From Ensifer adhaerens (GTDB lineage Bacteria; Pseudomonadota; Alphaproteobacteria; Rhizobiales; Rhizobiaceae): a stretch of DNA of 64,000 bases. Shown one piece after another: positions 1 to 9,212 of the stretch (positions are counted from its first letter, which is position 1; every line of letters begins with the position of its first letter). The stretch covers positions 1,922,001-1,986,000 of the forward strand of contig NZ_CP083349.1 in NCBI RefSeq assembly GCF_020035535.1, read 5' to 3'. The translations under genes were made by a program, and so were the position numbers. The notes below the pieces were generated by a model that did not search any database, was not told the origin of the DNA, and saw only the letters and a program-made list of their open reading frames with translations.

Positions 1-300
1 GACGAAGACCGAGGCGACCGTGTCCAGGCTTTCGAGATCGAGATACCAGTAACCCGCGAGATCGCTGTCGGCCACGGACACCGTACGCTCGATCACCCAG
101 TCCTTGTGCGCCACCCACTGCACGTCGTTTTCGTTGCGGCCGACATAGGGATCGTCGATCACGCCTGTAGCAAGCAAGGCAGAATGCACGTCGCCCGGCA
201 GCGCGATCGTCAGCGCATGGCTATTGTCAACGGAGCTGAGCTGCCAATCCCCCTGCAAGTCGAGACGGATGGCGGTTGGGATATAGTCCTCAGAGAGCAT
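1..300 (-). CDS. Beta-mannosidase-like glycoside hydrolase family 2, N-terminal part
   Basis: Only the first 100 codons lie in the window; the gene runs off the left edge. Translation from the ATG at 300 starts MLSEDYIPTAIRLDL and contains W..S, a PGDVHSALL segment and DPYVGRNENDVQWVAHKDW. That pattern is typical of the sugar-binding domain that opens GH2 beta-mannosidases. These enzymes hydrolyse terminal beta-mannosides in the cytoplasm. The gene follows a carbohydrate ABC transporter on the same strand, so it probably cleaves the imported oligosaccharide. Catalytic residues are outside the window, so the exact sugar specificity is inferred. Confidence 0.75.
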   Translation of the reverse strand, partial: MLSEDYIPTAIRLDLQGDWQLSSVDNSHALTIALPGDVHSALLATGVIDDPYVGRNENDVQWVAHKDWVIERTVSVADSDLAGYWYLDLESLDTVASVFV

Positions 301-347
301 TGTCGTATTCCATCGGTCGACCGGCGATGCCGGCGCTGTCATTGCTG

Positions 348-383
348 GGAGGTGCCGGGCAGAGATCCCTGCCCGGCGCCTCC
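348..383 (-). other. Intercistronic hairpin between transporter ATPase and beta-mannosidase genes
   Basis: A 15-bp stem (348-362 with 369-383, one G-T wobble) encloses a 6-nt loop in the 146-bp gap. On the minus strand no U-run follows, so it is more likely an mRNA-stabilising or partial attenuation hairpin than a full terminator. The T-rich side faces the plus strand, where no gene ends. Confidence 0.5.
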
Positions 384-446
384 TTGTCTTTACGTCCGCA
401 CATGCCGTTTCAGCAAAACCGCTTCACACTTTTGCGCGACATGCGC

Positions 447-1541
447 CTAGAGTCGGTTCTCGCTTGTCGCGTCGAAGATCGAAGCGACCGCCATGTCGAA
501 GGAAAGCGTCACCGCCGTGCCCGGCGCATAGCGGCGCTGGCCGGCGATGCGCACCGACATCGATTGACCTGCAAGCTTCAGCCACAACAGGTTGTCGGCA
601 CCCATCGGCTCCTCGATGTCGACCACCGCCCGGTGCGAGGCTGCCGCCCCGCTTGCCGCCTCGTCGACGCGCACATGTTCGGGGCGCAGGCCCAGCACCA
701 CCTTCTGCCCGTTGACGAACGGTGCGCGCGACGGATAGGCCGACACGTCGAAATCGACGCCGTTGGCGTGAACATAGGCGCGCTGGTCGCGAAGCTGCAG
801 TTCGCCACGGAAGAAGTTCATCGACGGCGAGCCGATGAAGCCGGCGACGAACAGGTTTTCCGGCGCGTTGTAGATCGTCATCGGATCGGCAAGCTGCTGG
901 ATCACGCCACTTTTCATGACCGCGATACGGTCGGCCAGCGTCAGCGCCTCGATCTGGTCGTGGGTGACGTAGATCATCGTGTTCTTCAGCGACTGGTGCA
1001 GCCGCTTGATCTCGACGCGCAGCTCCGAGCGCAACTTGGCGTCGAGGTTGGAGAGCGGCTCGTCGAACAGGAACACGTCGACATCGCGCACCAGCGCCCG
1101 GCCGATCGCCACACGCTGGCGCTGGCCGCCCGAGAGCTCGGAAGGCTTGCGCTTCAGGAGCGGCTGGATCTGCAGGATTTCGGCAGCACGCCGCACGCGC
1201 TTGTCGATCTCCTCCTTCGGCACTTTCGCGACCTGCAGGCCGAACGAAAGGTTCTTCTCCACCGACATCTGCGGATAGAGCGCGTAGGACTGGAACACCA
1301 TGCCGATGCCGCGGTCCTTCGGCTCCTCCCAGGTGACGTTCTTGTTCTTGATGAAGATCTGCCCGTCGCTGACGTCGAGCAGGCCGGCGATGCAGTTGAG
1401 CAGGGTCGACTTGCCGCAGCCGGACGAGCCGAGCAGCACCAGGAACTCGCCGTCCTTGATGTCGAGGTTGAGCGTGTCGAGCACAGTGACGGCACCGAAG
1501 TTCAACGACAGGTCTTTTACCGATACGCTGACGTTTTGCAT
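447..1541 (-). CDS. Sugar ABC transporter ATP-binding protein (UgpC/MalK family)
   Basis: This 364-residue ATPase powers a CUT1-type carbohydrate importer at the inner membrane. Visible motifs are Walker A GSSGCGKST near residue 38, signature LSGGQRQRVAIGRAL, Walker B VFLFDEPLSNLD, and an H-loop in YVTHDQIEAL. A C-terminal TOBE-like region contains the LRPEHV motif usual in MalK/UgpC proteins. Length is normal. The gene starts 4 bp after the stop codon of the upstream permease (1546), so it is translated in the same operon. The beta-mannosidase follows after a hairpin. Family assignment is sure; the transported sugar is inferred from the neighbouring hydrolase. Confidence 0.93.
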   Translation of the reverse strand: MQNVSVSVKDLSLNFGAVTVLDTLNLDIKDGEFLVLLGSSGCGKSTLLNCIAGLLDVSDGQIFIKNKNVTWEEPKDRGIGMVFQSYALYPQMSVEKNLSFGLQVAKVPKEEIDKRVRRAAEILQIQPLLKRKPSELSGGQRQRVAIGRALVRDVDVFLFDEPLSNLDAKLRSELRVEIKRLHQSLKNTMIYVTHDQIEALTLADRIAVMKSGVIQQLADPMTIYNAPENLFVAGFIGSPSMNFFRGELQLRDQRAYVHANGVDFDVSAYPSRAPFVNGQKVVLGLRPEHVRVDEAASGAAASHRAVVDIEEPMGADNLLWLKLAGQSMSVRIAGQRRYAPGTAVTLSFDMAVASIFDATSENRL

Positions 1542-1545
1542 GTCC

Positions 1546-2496
1546 TTACCCTTTCACTGCGCCGGCGGCGATGCCGCGGACAAAAAGCCGTCCGGAGACG
1601 AAGTAGACGAAGAGCGGCACGGCGCCCGTCAGGATCGTCGCTGCCATGTTGACGTTGTATTCCTTCACGCCCTGGACCGAGTTGACGATGTTGTTGAGCT
1701 GAACCGTCATCGGGTAATATTCCGGCCGGGTGAACACGACGCCGAACAGGAAGTCGTTCCAGATGCCGGTGACCTGCAGGATCATCGCCACGACGAAGAT
1801 CGGCAGCGACATCGGCAGCATGATCCTGAAGTAGATGGTCCAGAAGCCGGCGCCATCGACGCGCGCCGCCTTGAACAGTTCCTCCGGCAGGCCGGCGAAA
1901 TAGTTGCGGAAGAGCAGCGTCAGGATCGGCATGCCGAAGATGGTGTGCACGATGATGAGGCCCGTCAGCGTGCCGTAGATGCCCATTTCCCGGAGCACGA
2001 TGACGATCGGATAGATCATCACCTGATAGGGGATGAAGGCGCCGACGATGAGGATGGTGAAGAACAGTTCCGCCCCCTTGAAGCGCCAGTTGGCAAGCGC
2101 ATAGCCGTTGACCGAGGCGATCGCGATCGAGACGATCGTCGAGGGAACGGTGATGCGCACGGAGTTCCAGAAGCCGCGCGAAAGGCCGTCGCAGTTGAGC
2201 CCCGTGCAGGCGCTCGCCCAGGCCTTGACCCAGGGCTCGAAGGTGATTTCGACGGGCGGGGCAAAGATGTTGCCGAGCCGGATTTCCGGCATGCCCTTGA
2301 GCGAGGTCATCACCATCACGTAGAGCGGCAAGAGGTAGTAGAGCGCCACGACGATCAGCGTGCCGTAGATCATTATGTTGCGGCCCGAAAGCGCCCGGCG
2401 CGGCTTGCGACCACGTGGGCCGGCAATGACGCGGTCCGTCTGCGCCTGAGGCACCGCTTCGTCGGCCACCGAATTGAAAGCAACGATATCAGACAC
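1546..2496 (-). CDS. Sugar ABC transporter permease, MalG type
   Basis: The 316-residue integral membrane protein has a cytoplasmic N-terminal tail, a first membrane span near residues 40-65 (IMIYGTLIVVALYYLLPLYVMV), and a binding-protein-dependent transport domain. The EAA-type loop is seen in EELFKAARVDGAGFWTIYFRIMLP, which contacts the ATPase. It ends GIAAGAVKG, a common ending of MalG-like permeases. Its start overlaps the end of the other permease by 8 bp (2489-2496), showing translational coupling. It pairs with that permease to form the importer channel. Confidence 0.92.
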   Translation of the reverse strand: MSDIVAFNSVADEAVPQAQTDRVIAGPRGRKPRRALSGRNIMIYGTLIVVALYYLLPLYVMVMTSLKGMPEIRLGNIFAPPVEITFEPWVKAWASACTGLNCDGLSRGFWNSVRITVPSTIVSIAIASVNGYALANWRFKGAELFFTILIVGAFIPYQVMIYPIVIVLREMGIYGTLTGLIIVHTIFGMPILTLLFRNYFAGLPEELFKAARVDGAGFWTIYFRIMLPMSLPIFVVAMILQVTGIWNDFLFGVVFTRPEYYPMTVQLNNIVNSVQGVKEYNVNMAATILTGAVPLFVYFVSGRLFVRGIAAGAVKG

Positions 2497-3397
2497 GCTT
2501 GCGCCCTCCCCCGAATTCCAGATAGGCCCAAGGCACGATGATGATGGCGACGGTAATCAGCATCATGGTCGAGGCGGCAAAGCCCTGACCGAGGTTCTGC
2601 GCCTGGAACATGTAGTCGTAGACATACTTTGCCGGCACTTCCGACGCGATGCCGGGGCCGCCGCTCGTCTGCGCCACGACCAGGTCGTAGACTTTGACGA
2701 TGCCGCTGGCGATGATCACCAGCGTCGTGATGAAGACGCCGCGCATCATCGGAATGACGACGAAGATATAGGTCTTCCACATCGGGATGCCGTCGACGCG
2801 CGCCGCCTTCCAGATGTCCTCGTCGATGCCGCGAAGGCCCGCCAGCATCAGGCACATGACGAGCCCCGTACCCTGCCAGAGGGCGGCGATCAGGATGCCG
2901 TAGATGACGATGTCGGCATTGTAGAGCGGGTCGAAGGTGAAGCTTTCCCAGCCGAGCGAACGCACCACCGACTGGATGCCGAATTCCGGATTGAGCAGCC
3001 ACTGCCACACCAGGCCCGTCACGATGAAGGACAGGGCGAAGGGGTAGAGCATGATGGTGCGGAAGGTGTTTTCGAAACGGATCTTCTGGTCCATCAGCGC
3101 CGCCAGCACGAAGCCGATCACCAGGCTGAAGATCAGCGAGAAGATGCCGTAGATCGCCAGATTCTGCACCGAGACGAGCCAGCGCGGCGCGTCCCAGAGG
3201 CGCTCGTACTGATCGAGACCGACGAAGGATAGCCGTGGCAACAGCTTGGAATTGGTGAAGGAATAGACGACCGTCCAGATCGTGCCGCCGAGGAAGATCA
3301 CCACGGCCGTCAGGATCATCGGGACGGAGGCAATCTTCGCGTTCAGGTTCCGCAGCCACTGGTTCGGTCGGCCCGAACCTTGTGTGTGACCCGCCAT
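2489..3397 (-). CDS. Sugar ABC transporter permease, MalF type
   Basis: The ATG at 3397 is chosen because GGAGG lies about 7 bases upstream; an open extension to 3469 has no good ribosome site. The protein (302 aa) has about six membrane spans, starting with PMILTAVVIFLGGTIWTVVYSF. The EAA loop DEDIWKAARVDGIPMWKTYIFVVIPMM is the coupling helix region of CUT1 permeases. It sits second in the operon after the binding protein, with a 215-bp gap that may let the binding protein be made in excess. Substrate specificity cannot be read from the permease. Confidence 0.92.
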   Translation of the reverse strand: MAGHTQGSGRPNQWLRNLNAKIASVPMILTAVVIFLGGTIWTVVYSFTNSKLLPRLSFVGLDQYERLWDAPRWLVSVQNLAIYGIFSLIFSLVIGFVLAALMDQKIRFENTFRTIMLYPFALSFIVTGLVWQWLLNPEFGIQSVVRSLGWESFTFDPLYNADIVIYGILIAALWQGTGLVMCLMLAGLRGIDEDIWKAARVDGIPMWKTYIFVVIPMMRGVFITTLVIIASGIVKVYDLVVAQTSGGPGIASEVPAKYVYDYMFQAQNLGQGFAASTMMLITVAIIIVPWAYLEFGGGRKRV

Positions 3398-3612
3398 GTT
3401 TCGTTCCTCCGGAACTGCATTGGGTTTCGGACGATGGGCAGCGCCGCGCGGAGATCGCGCCGGCGTCATGCCGCATCAGGGCGACAACCGCTCCCGAAGC
3501 GCTGGCGATACGAACCCGCACAGGCTGCCGGCGCGGTCACACCGCACCGAATGGGAGGCCTTGGCCGGCCCCGAACCAACGGAACGGAGCCGGTCAATCA
3601 AGGCAGTTGCGG

Positions 3613-4848
3613 TTACTCCGCGTTCGCGATGATGTCGGCGAAGCGCTTCTGCGCGTCTTCCGGCGTAATCGACGGATTGGCGAAGAATTCGGAGAACAGG
3701 TCTTCCTTCTGCTTCTGGCTGTCGGCCGAAAGCAGCTGGTCGGTGCCCTGGATCACGTTGCCCTTGGCAAGGATGTCCAGGCCCTTCTTCATGCAGTCGT
3801 TGGCAGCGGCCAGATCGACGTCGCCACGTACAGGCAGTGAACCCTTCTTCAGGTTGAAGGCAACTTGAGTCTTCGGATCGAGCAGTGTCGAAGCGAGCGC
3901 TTCCTGCGCCTTCGACTTTTCCTCGTCCTTCAGCAGCGGGAAGTAGAAGGCGTCGCCGCCGGTCGAGATGATCTCGTTGACGCCGAGACCCGGCAGGCAG
4001 GTGTAGTCCGTTCCGGCCTTCTGGCCGGCAAGCGCGAATTCACCTTGCGCCCAGTCGCCCATGATCTGGCCGCCGGCCTTGCCGGTGATGACCATGTTGG
4101 TCGCCTGGTTCCAGTCCTGCACATTGGTGCCCTTCGACATGCGGCGGGCATCGTCAGCGGCCTTGAAGACCTTGGCGATCTCAGGACCGGCTGCCACGTC
4201 CTCGTCCTTGTCGCCGAACACCTTCTGGAAGGTGTCCTTGCCGGCGATCGCCACCATCAAGACGTCGAACGCGCCGGCTGCCTGCCACGGCTGGCCACCG
4301 ACGGCGAGCGGCACGATGCCGGCCTTTTCGAGCGCCGGTGCGGCCGCCACGAATTCATCCCAGTTCTTCGGAACCTCGACGCCTGCCGTCTTGAAGGCGG
4401 CGTTCGAAAGCCACAGCCACTGCCAGGAGTGGATGTTGACCGGCGCGCAATAGATCTTGCCGTCGATCGTGCAGGAATCGAGCAGGCTCGCCGGCTTGAT
4501 GATGTCCTTCCAGTGCTCCCGGGTCGCGACATCGGTCAGGTCGCGCATCAGTCCGGCCTGAACCAGCTCCTCTGCCTGACGGCCATGGTTGAACTGCGTG
4601 GCGCCCATCGGGTCGCCACCGGTGATGCGACTGATCATGATCGGTCGGGCGGTGCCACCGGAGCCGGCGATTGCGCCATCGACCCAGTGATTGCCCGTCG
4701 CATCGAAGGCCTTGGCCAATTCGGCGACCGCAGCTGCTTCGCCGCCGGACGTCCACCAATGGGTTACTTCAAGATCGGCGGCGCTGGCCGCACCGAGCGG
4801 CAGGGCCACGGCGGTTGCGAGCATGGCTGCGAAAGAACGTAATTTCAT
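3613..4848 (-). CDS. Periplasmic sugar-binding protein of ABC transporter
   Basis: This 411-residue protein starts with a Sec signal peptide (MKLRSFAAMLATAVALPLGAASA, cleavage near residue 23-24). It continues as a family-1 solute-binding protein: LEVTHWWTSGGEAAAVAELAKAF is the usual first strand and helix. Near residue 125 the NIHSWQWLWLSNAAF segment supplies aromatic residues of the sugar pocket. A strong GGGAGGAGA ribosome site precedes the ATG. It is first in the operon and faces the divergent LacI-type regulator across operator-like palindromes. A beta-linked gluco- or manno-oligosaccharide ligand is inferred from the beta-mannosidase at the operon end. Confidence 0.92.
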   Translation of the reverse strand: MKLRSFAAMLATAVALPLGAASAADLEVTHWWTSGGEAAAVAELAKAFDATGNHWVDGAIAGSGGTARPIMISRITGGDPMGATQFNHGRQAEELVQAGLMRDLTDVATREHWKDIIKPASLLDSCTIDGKIYCAPVNIHSWQWLWLSNAAFKTAGVEVPKNWDEFVAAAPALEKAGIVPLAVGGQPWQAAGAFDVLMVAIAGKDTFQKVFGDKDEDVAAGPEIAKVFKAADDARRMSKGTNVQDWNQATNMVITGKAGGQIMGDWAQGEFALAGQKAGTDYTCLPGLGVNEIISTGGDAFYFPLLKDEEKSKAQEALASTLLDPKTQVAFNLKKGSLPVRGDVDLAAANDCMKKGLDILAKGNVIQGTDQLLSADSQKQKEDLFSEFFANPSITPEDAQKRFADIIANAE

Positions 4849-4865
4849 GAGTCTCCTCCCTCACT

Positions 4866-4931
4866 GTAACGTTACCGTAAAAAACTTAGTGCAATCGATT
4901 ACAGGACGCAACACCCACCACAATCGATTTA
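4866..4931 (-). promoter_or_regulatory. Cluster of LacI-type operators upstream of the sugar operon
   Basis: Three palindromes lie just upstream of the binding-protein gene: GTAACGTTAC at 4866-4875, TGCAATCGATTACA at 4890-4903 and ACAATCGATTTA at 4920-4931. The central CG dyad and AAT/ATT flanks fit operators of the LacI/GalR family, whose regulator gene is divergent at 5367. Repression by that regulator is inferred from position. No clear -10/-35 pair could be fixed. Confidence 0.6.
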
Positions 4932-5185
4932 AACAGAATCTTGAAAAACACCTATTGCGTGCAGGCGACCGCGGGCGCCCAAAGCGCTTTGTGCCCGCCA
5001 CCAACCTCCTCACATCTTGCAGATATTTCACTTATATAACTGATATTTATAGGCTTTCACCGAATGCCTTGCGTCGTTGTGGAGATCATCGCCTCACAAA
5101 CGGAAAAAGCGCACGCCCAAAAGGGCGATTCAACCAGACCGCTCCATCTTTCGCAGTGCAGCAACGAAAACGCTCGACATCTCAA

Positions 5186-5199
5186 CTGTATCGTTACAG
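5186..5199 (+). promoter_or_regulatory. LacI-type operator upstream of the regulator gene
   Basis: CTGTATCGTTACAG is a near-perfect dyad around a central CG. It is similar to the GTAACGTTAC site in front of the sugar operon and lies about 170 bp before the regulator start. It could serve autoregulation or DNA looping with the sites at 4866-4931. The rest of the 4849-5366 gap is AT-rich with no gene seen. Confidence 0.5.
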
Positions 5200-5366
5200 A
5201 TTTGAAGCAATTCGCTCCGTCCAAAGCAGGATAGCCGCTCGCCGCTTTTCATATATAAGGCGATAAAGTGACCGACGGGCAGCAGTGGACAGGGCTGAAC
5301 CAACGTGTTTCGCCGCCGACGGACAACGCCGGCAGCGCGCGGGCAGAGAGTGGGCGGGTGACGACA

Positions 5367-6425
5367 ATGGACAGCAAGACGAAAAACAGACCGCAGACGC
5401 CACCGCCGGATGGCGGCCGGCCGACGCTGAAGACGATCGCCTTCATGACCGGGCTCGGCATCACCACCGTGCCACGGGCGCTGAAGGATGCGCCCGATAT
5501 CGGCGCTGAAACCAAGGAACGCGTGCGTCTCGTCGCCAAGCAGATCGGCTACCAGCCGAACCGCGCCGGCGTGCGCCTCAGAACCGGCAAGACCAATGTG
5601 ATCAGTCTCGTTTTGACGCTGGAGGAAGAGATCATGGGCATCACCAGCCCGATGGTCGTCGGCATCACAGAGATTCTCGCCGGCACGCCCTATCATCTGG
5701 TGGTCACCCCCTATAGCGCCGTCAAGGACGCGATGGCGCCGATCCGCTACATCCTCGACACGGGTGCGGCCGACGGCGTGATCATCTCGCGCACCGAGCC
5801 GCATGATCCGCGCGTGGCGTTACTCACCGAGCGCGGCCTGCCCTTCGTCACCCATGGCCGCACCGAGATGGGGATCGTCCACCCCTACCACGACTTCGAC
5901 AACGAGCGCTTCGCCTATGAGGCGGTGCGCAAGCTGGTGGCGCGCGGCAGGCGGAAGCTGGTGCTGCTCGAACCGCCGCCGCACCTCACCTTCTATTCGC
6001 ACATGCGCGCCGGCTTCGAGCGTGGGCTTCGCGACTTCCAGGCCGATGCGGTCGGCTTCCACCAGACCAACATCGACCATTCGCTGATCGAGATCCGCGA
6101 CGCCTTCGAGCCGCTGATGCGCTCGCAGGACGCGCCCGACGGCATCGTCTCCGGCAGCGGCTCCGGCGCGATCGCGCTGATCGCCGGCCTGGAGATGGCC
6201 AAGAAGAAGCTCACGGAAGACTGCGACATGGTCTCCAAGTCCCCGAGCGACTTCCTGCGCTGGCTGCGGCCGGAGGTGATGACCATGTACGAGGACATTC
6301 GCGTCGCCGGCCGGGAGCTGGCAAAGGCGGTGATCGGCCATATCGACGGCCAGCCGCCGGAAACGCTGCAGAGCCTCAGCCAGCCGGAGTTCCAGCCACC
6401 AATCACGCGCGGTTTGCGGGCCTGA
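5367..6425 (+). CDS. LacI/GalR-family transcriptional regulator of the sugar operon
   Basis: Translation from the ATG at 5367 gives 352 residues; a GTG at 5358 and an open extension to 5268 are alternatives. Residues about 17-75 form the LacI helix-turn-helix and hinge (TLKTIAFMTGLGITTVPRALK ... IGYQPNRAGVRLRTGKT). A periplasmic-binding-protein-like effector domain follows. The family's usual VSR/VSRAL recognition is TVPRAL here. The gene is divergent from the transporter operon and is expected to repress it until the imported sugar binds. Function as local regulator is inferred from orientation and the operators between the genes. Confidence 0.88.
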   Translation: MDSKTKNRPQTPPPDGGRPTLKTIAFMTGLGITTVPRALKDAPDIGAETKERVRLVAKQIGYQPNRAGVRLRTGKTNVISLVLTLEEEIMGITSPMVVGITEILAGTPYHLVVTPYSAVKDAMAPIRYILDTGAADGVIISRTEPHDPRVALLTERGLPFVTHGRTEMGIVHPYHDFDNERFAYEAVRKLVARGRRKLVLLEPPPHLTFYSHMRAGFERGLRDFQADAVGFHQTNIDHSLIEIRDAFEPLMRSQDAPDGIVSGSGSGAIALIAGLEMAKKKLTEDCDMVSKSPSDFLRWLRPEVMTMYEDIRVAGRELAKAVIGHIDGQPPETLQSLSQPEFQPPITRGLRA

Positions 6426-6483
6426 AGCGATCGAGCACACAAGAGAGTAAGGGCCGGAGCATGGGCTGGCGAACAGTTCTTCA

Positions 6484-6583
6484 CCCTCATCGCTGTGCCC
6501 CGTCACAGGGGTCCAGCAGCGCTGTGTCCGCGGCGCGGAGGGATCTTTTCAGTTGAATTCCTGTGACGAGCACAGGAATGAGG
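6484..6583. repeat. RIME-like palindromic intergenic repeat (copy A)
   Basis: Two arms in inverted orientation, about 6484-6516 and 6553-6583, share CCTCAT..CTGTGC..GTCACAG. The same arms occur at 19023-19170. Each arm is itself a small hairpin (CCTGTGAC/GAGCACAGG). The structure matches rhizobial intergenic mosaic elements (RIME). It fills most of the 329-bp gap before the ABC-F gene; nothing else was seen there. Confidence 0.65.
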
Positions 6584-6754
6584 ACCTTGTAGATGGCCTA
6601 CCCCATTGCCTTGACCATCCGAAAGGTTGTCGTGGACGGGTGAAACGACGTGGAAACACGCTGAAGTCTTGCTTGTGACGCAGAAACCTGCGACAGGCCG
6701 GGGCAATGTATGGGCGCAACGGCGCCCCACTCCTCCCTTCAGGCTACCGCAGAC

Positions 6755-8377
6755 ATGATCCGCATCGAAAACATCAGCAAGCAGCTCAGCCACCGCATCC
6801 TTTTCATCGAAGCCTCCGCCGCGCTCAACCGCGGCGAAAAGGTCGGCCTCGTCGGTCCGAACGGCGCCGGCAAGTCCTCGCTCTTCCGCATGATCACCGG
6901 CGAGGAAATCCCGGACGAAGGCCAGGTCGCCGTCGATAAGGGCGTCACGATCGGCTACTTCAACCAGGACGTCGGCGAGATGTCCGGCAACAGCGCGGTT
7001 GCCGAAGTGATGAACGGCGCGGGCCCTGTCAGCGAAGTTGCCGCCGAGTTGCGCGAGCTCGAAGCGGCCATGGTCGACCCGGACCGCCTTGATGAAATGG
7101 ACGCGATCATCGAGCGCTACGGTGAGGTGCAGGCGCGCTATGAAGAGCTTGACGGCTACGCGCTCGAGGGCCGCGCCCGCGAAGTGCTGGCGGGCCTGAG
7201 CTTCTCCCAGGAGATGATGGACGGCGATGTCGGTGCGCTTTCGGGTGGTTGGAAGATGCGCGTGGCGCTCGCCCGCATCCTGCTGATGCGCCCCGACGTG
7301 ATGCTGCTCGACGAACCGAGCAACCACCTGGATCTCGAAAGCCTGATCTGGCTCGAAGACTTCCTCAAGAACTATGATGGCGCGCTGATGATGACCTCGC
7401 ACGACCGCGAGTTCATGAACCGCATCATCACCAAGATCATCGAGATCGACGGCGGCTCGCTCAATGCCTATTCCGGCGACTATGGCTTCTACGAGCAGCA
7501 GCGCGCCCAGAACGAGAAGCAGCAGCAGGCGCAGTTCGAGCGCCAGCAGGCAATGCTCGCCAAGGAAATCAAGTTCATCGAGCGCTTCAAGGCCCGCGCC
7601 TCGCACGCCTCCCAAGTGCAGAGCCGGGTAAAGAAGCTCGAAAAGATCGATAGGGTGGAGCCGCCGAAGCGCCGCCAGACCGTCGCTTTCGAGTTCCGCC
7701 CGGCGCCGCGCTCCGGCGAAGACGTCATCAACATCAAGGGCGTACACAAGAAATACGGCAGCCGCAGCATTTATGAGGGTCTGGACTTCATGGTGCGGCG
7801 TCGCGAGCGCTGGTGCATCATGGGCATCAACGGCGCCGGCAAGTCGACGCTTCTGAAGCTCGTGGCCGGATCGACGGAGCCGGATGAAGGCAATGTCAGC
7901 CTCGGCGCCAGCGTCAAGATGGGCTATTTCGCCCAGCATGCGATGGACCTGCTCGACGGCGACCGCACGGTGCTGCAGCAGCTCGAAGACACTTTCCCGC
8001 AAGCCGGCCAGGCGCCTCTGCGGGCGCTTGCCGGTTGCTTCGGCTTCTCCGGCGATGATGTCGAGAAGAAGTGCCGGGTGCTTTCCGGCGGCGAGAAGGC
8101 CCGCCTCGTCATGGCGATCATGCTCTTCGACCCGCCGAACCTGCTCGTGCTCGACGAGCCGACCAACCACCTGGACCTCGACACCAAGGAAATGCTGATC
8201 AAGGCGCTCGCAGAATACGAAGGCACGATGCTCTTCGTTTCGCACGACCGCCACTTCCTCGCAGCCCTTTCCAACCGCGTGCTGGAACTGACGCCAGAAG
8301 GCATCCACCAGTATGGCGGCGGCTATACGGAATATGTCGCCCGCACCGGCCAGGAAGCGCCGGGCCTTCGGAGCTGA
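6755..8377 (+). CDS. ABC-F family ATPase (ribosome-associated, YkpA/YbiT-like)
   Basis: The ATG at 6755 starts MIRIENISKQ, the normal opening of this family; a longer frame from 6710 adds an unlikely leader. The 540-residue protein has two ABC cassettes and no membrane domain. Walker A motifs are GPNGAGKSSL and GINGAGKSTL; signatures are LSGGWKMRVALARIL and LSGGEKARLVMAIML. The linker between them is rich in Q/E/K and R (EQQRAQNEKQQQAQFERQQ), as in the P-site tRNA interaction motif of ABC-F translation factors. Such proteins act at the ribosomal E site. Which ABC-F subgroup it belongs to is a judgement by length. Confidence 0.9.
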   Translation: MIRIENISKQLSHRILFIEASAALNRGEKVGLVGPNGAGKSSLFRMITGEEIPDEGQVAVDKGVTIGYFNQDVGEMSGNSAVAEVMNGAGPVSEVAAELRELEAAMVDPDRLDEMDAIIERYGEVQARYEELDGYALEGRAREVLAGLSFSQEMMDGDVGALSGGWKMRVALARILLMRPDVMLLDEPSNHLDLESLIWLEDFLKNYDGALMMTSHDREFMNRIITKIIEIDGGSLNAYSGDYGFYEQQRAQNEKQQQAQFERQQAMLAKEIKFIERFKARASHASQVQSRVKKLEKIDRVEPPKRRQTVAFEFRPAPRSGEDVINIKGVHKKYGSRSIYEGLDFMVRRRERWCIMGINGAGKSTLLKLVAGSTEPDEGNVSLGASVKMGYFAQHAMDLLDGDRTVLQQLEDTFPQAGQAPLRALAGCFGFSGDDVEKKCRVLSGGEKARLVMAIMLFDPPNLLVLDEPTNHLDLDTKEMLIKALAEYEGTMLFVSHDRHFLAALSNRVLELTPEGIHQYGGGYTEYVARTGQEAPGLRS

Positions 8378-8390
8378 TGGAGTAAGGCGA

Positions 8391-8417
8391 GCTGGGCGTC
8401 GCGCGCCGGCGCCCAGC
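8391..8417 (+). terminator. Hairpin after the ABC-F gene
   Basis: An 8-bp perfect stem (8391-8398 with 8410-8417) lies 13 bp after the stop codon. The run that follows is only ATTTCG, so termination would be weak. The remaining gap to 8698 shows no gene or clear site. Confidence 0.45.
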
Positions 8418-8698
8418 ATTTCGCAGTCACCGCCTTCCTCGGCGGGAACCGAGGACCTGCAAGCAGAGTCAGACGCGACCCCGCTCTAAATCGGAACTGA
8501 AAAAACTAGGTTCTTGTGAAGCGCCGCCGTGGCAGCACGCACAGATCCTAACGGATCGCCGTGCGAAATCGATGGGACTTTGGTCCGACTCGCGCAGCCA
8601 AAGGTCTGAGTGTCATTGCCGCGCCATGCACCAATCACATATTGCAGGGCTTGGGGCGCCATCGCAGCAAACAAATGTTGCCGACGAAAGCGCAAAGC

Positions 8699-9049
8699 AT
8701 GACATCAAGAATTGCATGGAAAGACCGGTTGAGCGACGGCACCTGGGGTTTCCTGTCCAATCCCTTCACCATCGGCATCTATCTTGCGCTGGCCACGCTC
8801 TGCGCTTTCCTCGGCAGCGCGACGACCGGTATTCCTGCCTACCTGCTCATGGCCATCGGGTTCCTGCTGGTGATCTTTGTCGATCCGCCGAAGAGGCTGG
8901 GCAAGCTTCGGGAACGCCGCCGCTCGCCTCGGCCGAACACGGTGACGCCCTTCGTGCGGCGAACGGGCGAGCACGAAACGATGCAGGGCATGCGGAGCCC
9001 TGAGGCACGCCGCCGAACCCGGGCCGACCGCCAGGCCTCTCGGCGTTAG
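8699..9049 (+). CDS. Small membrane protein of unknown function
   Basis: Translation from the ATG at 8699 gives 116 residues. There are two predicted membrane spans: TIGIYLALATLCAFLGSAT (about 27-45) and IPAYLLMAIGFLLVIFV (about 49-66). A basic cytoplasmic tail rich in Arg follows. I do not recognise a family. The frame is open upstream to 8561, but the first membrane segment fits the inner ATG. No strong ribosome site was found, so it could be spurious, though the hydrophobic pattern followed by a charged tail looks protein-like. Confidence 0.42.
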   Translation: MTSRIAWKDRLSDGTWGFLSNPFTIGIYLALATLCAFLGSATTGIPAYLLMAIGFLLVIFVDPPKRLGKLRERRRSPRPNTVTPFVRRTGEHETMQGMRSPEARRRTRADRQASRR

Positions 9050-9212
9050 CCGCCCGCCAGCGCCGGACGGCCGCGCCGAAGGCTTCCCCGGCGGGGAACA
9101 ATCGGCCTCTTCGGCAGTTTCCCGTCCGAGACACACTCTGAGGAACGGACGCATGACGTCCACGGTGCACGAAGGCCGTCCCGACGGATGGCGAAGAAAG
9201 CGCGTGGGCACG

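Noticed and set aside
1300..3232. Open frames on the plus strand antisense to the sugar permeases
   Set aside because: The products are His/Asp/Arg-rich and complementary to well-recognised permease genes, so they are shadows.
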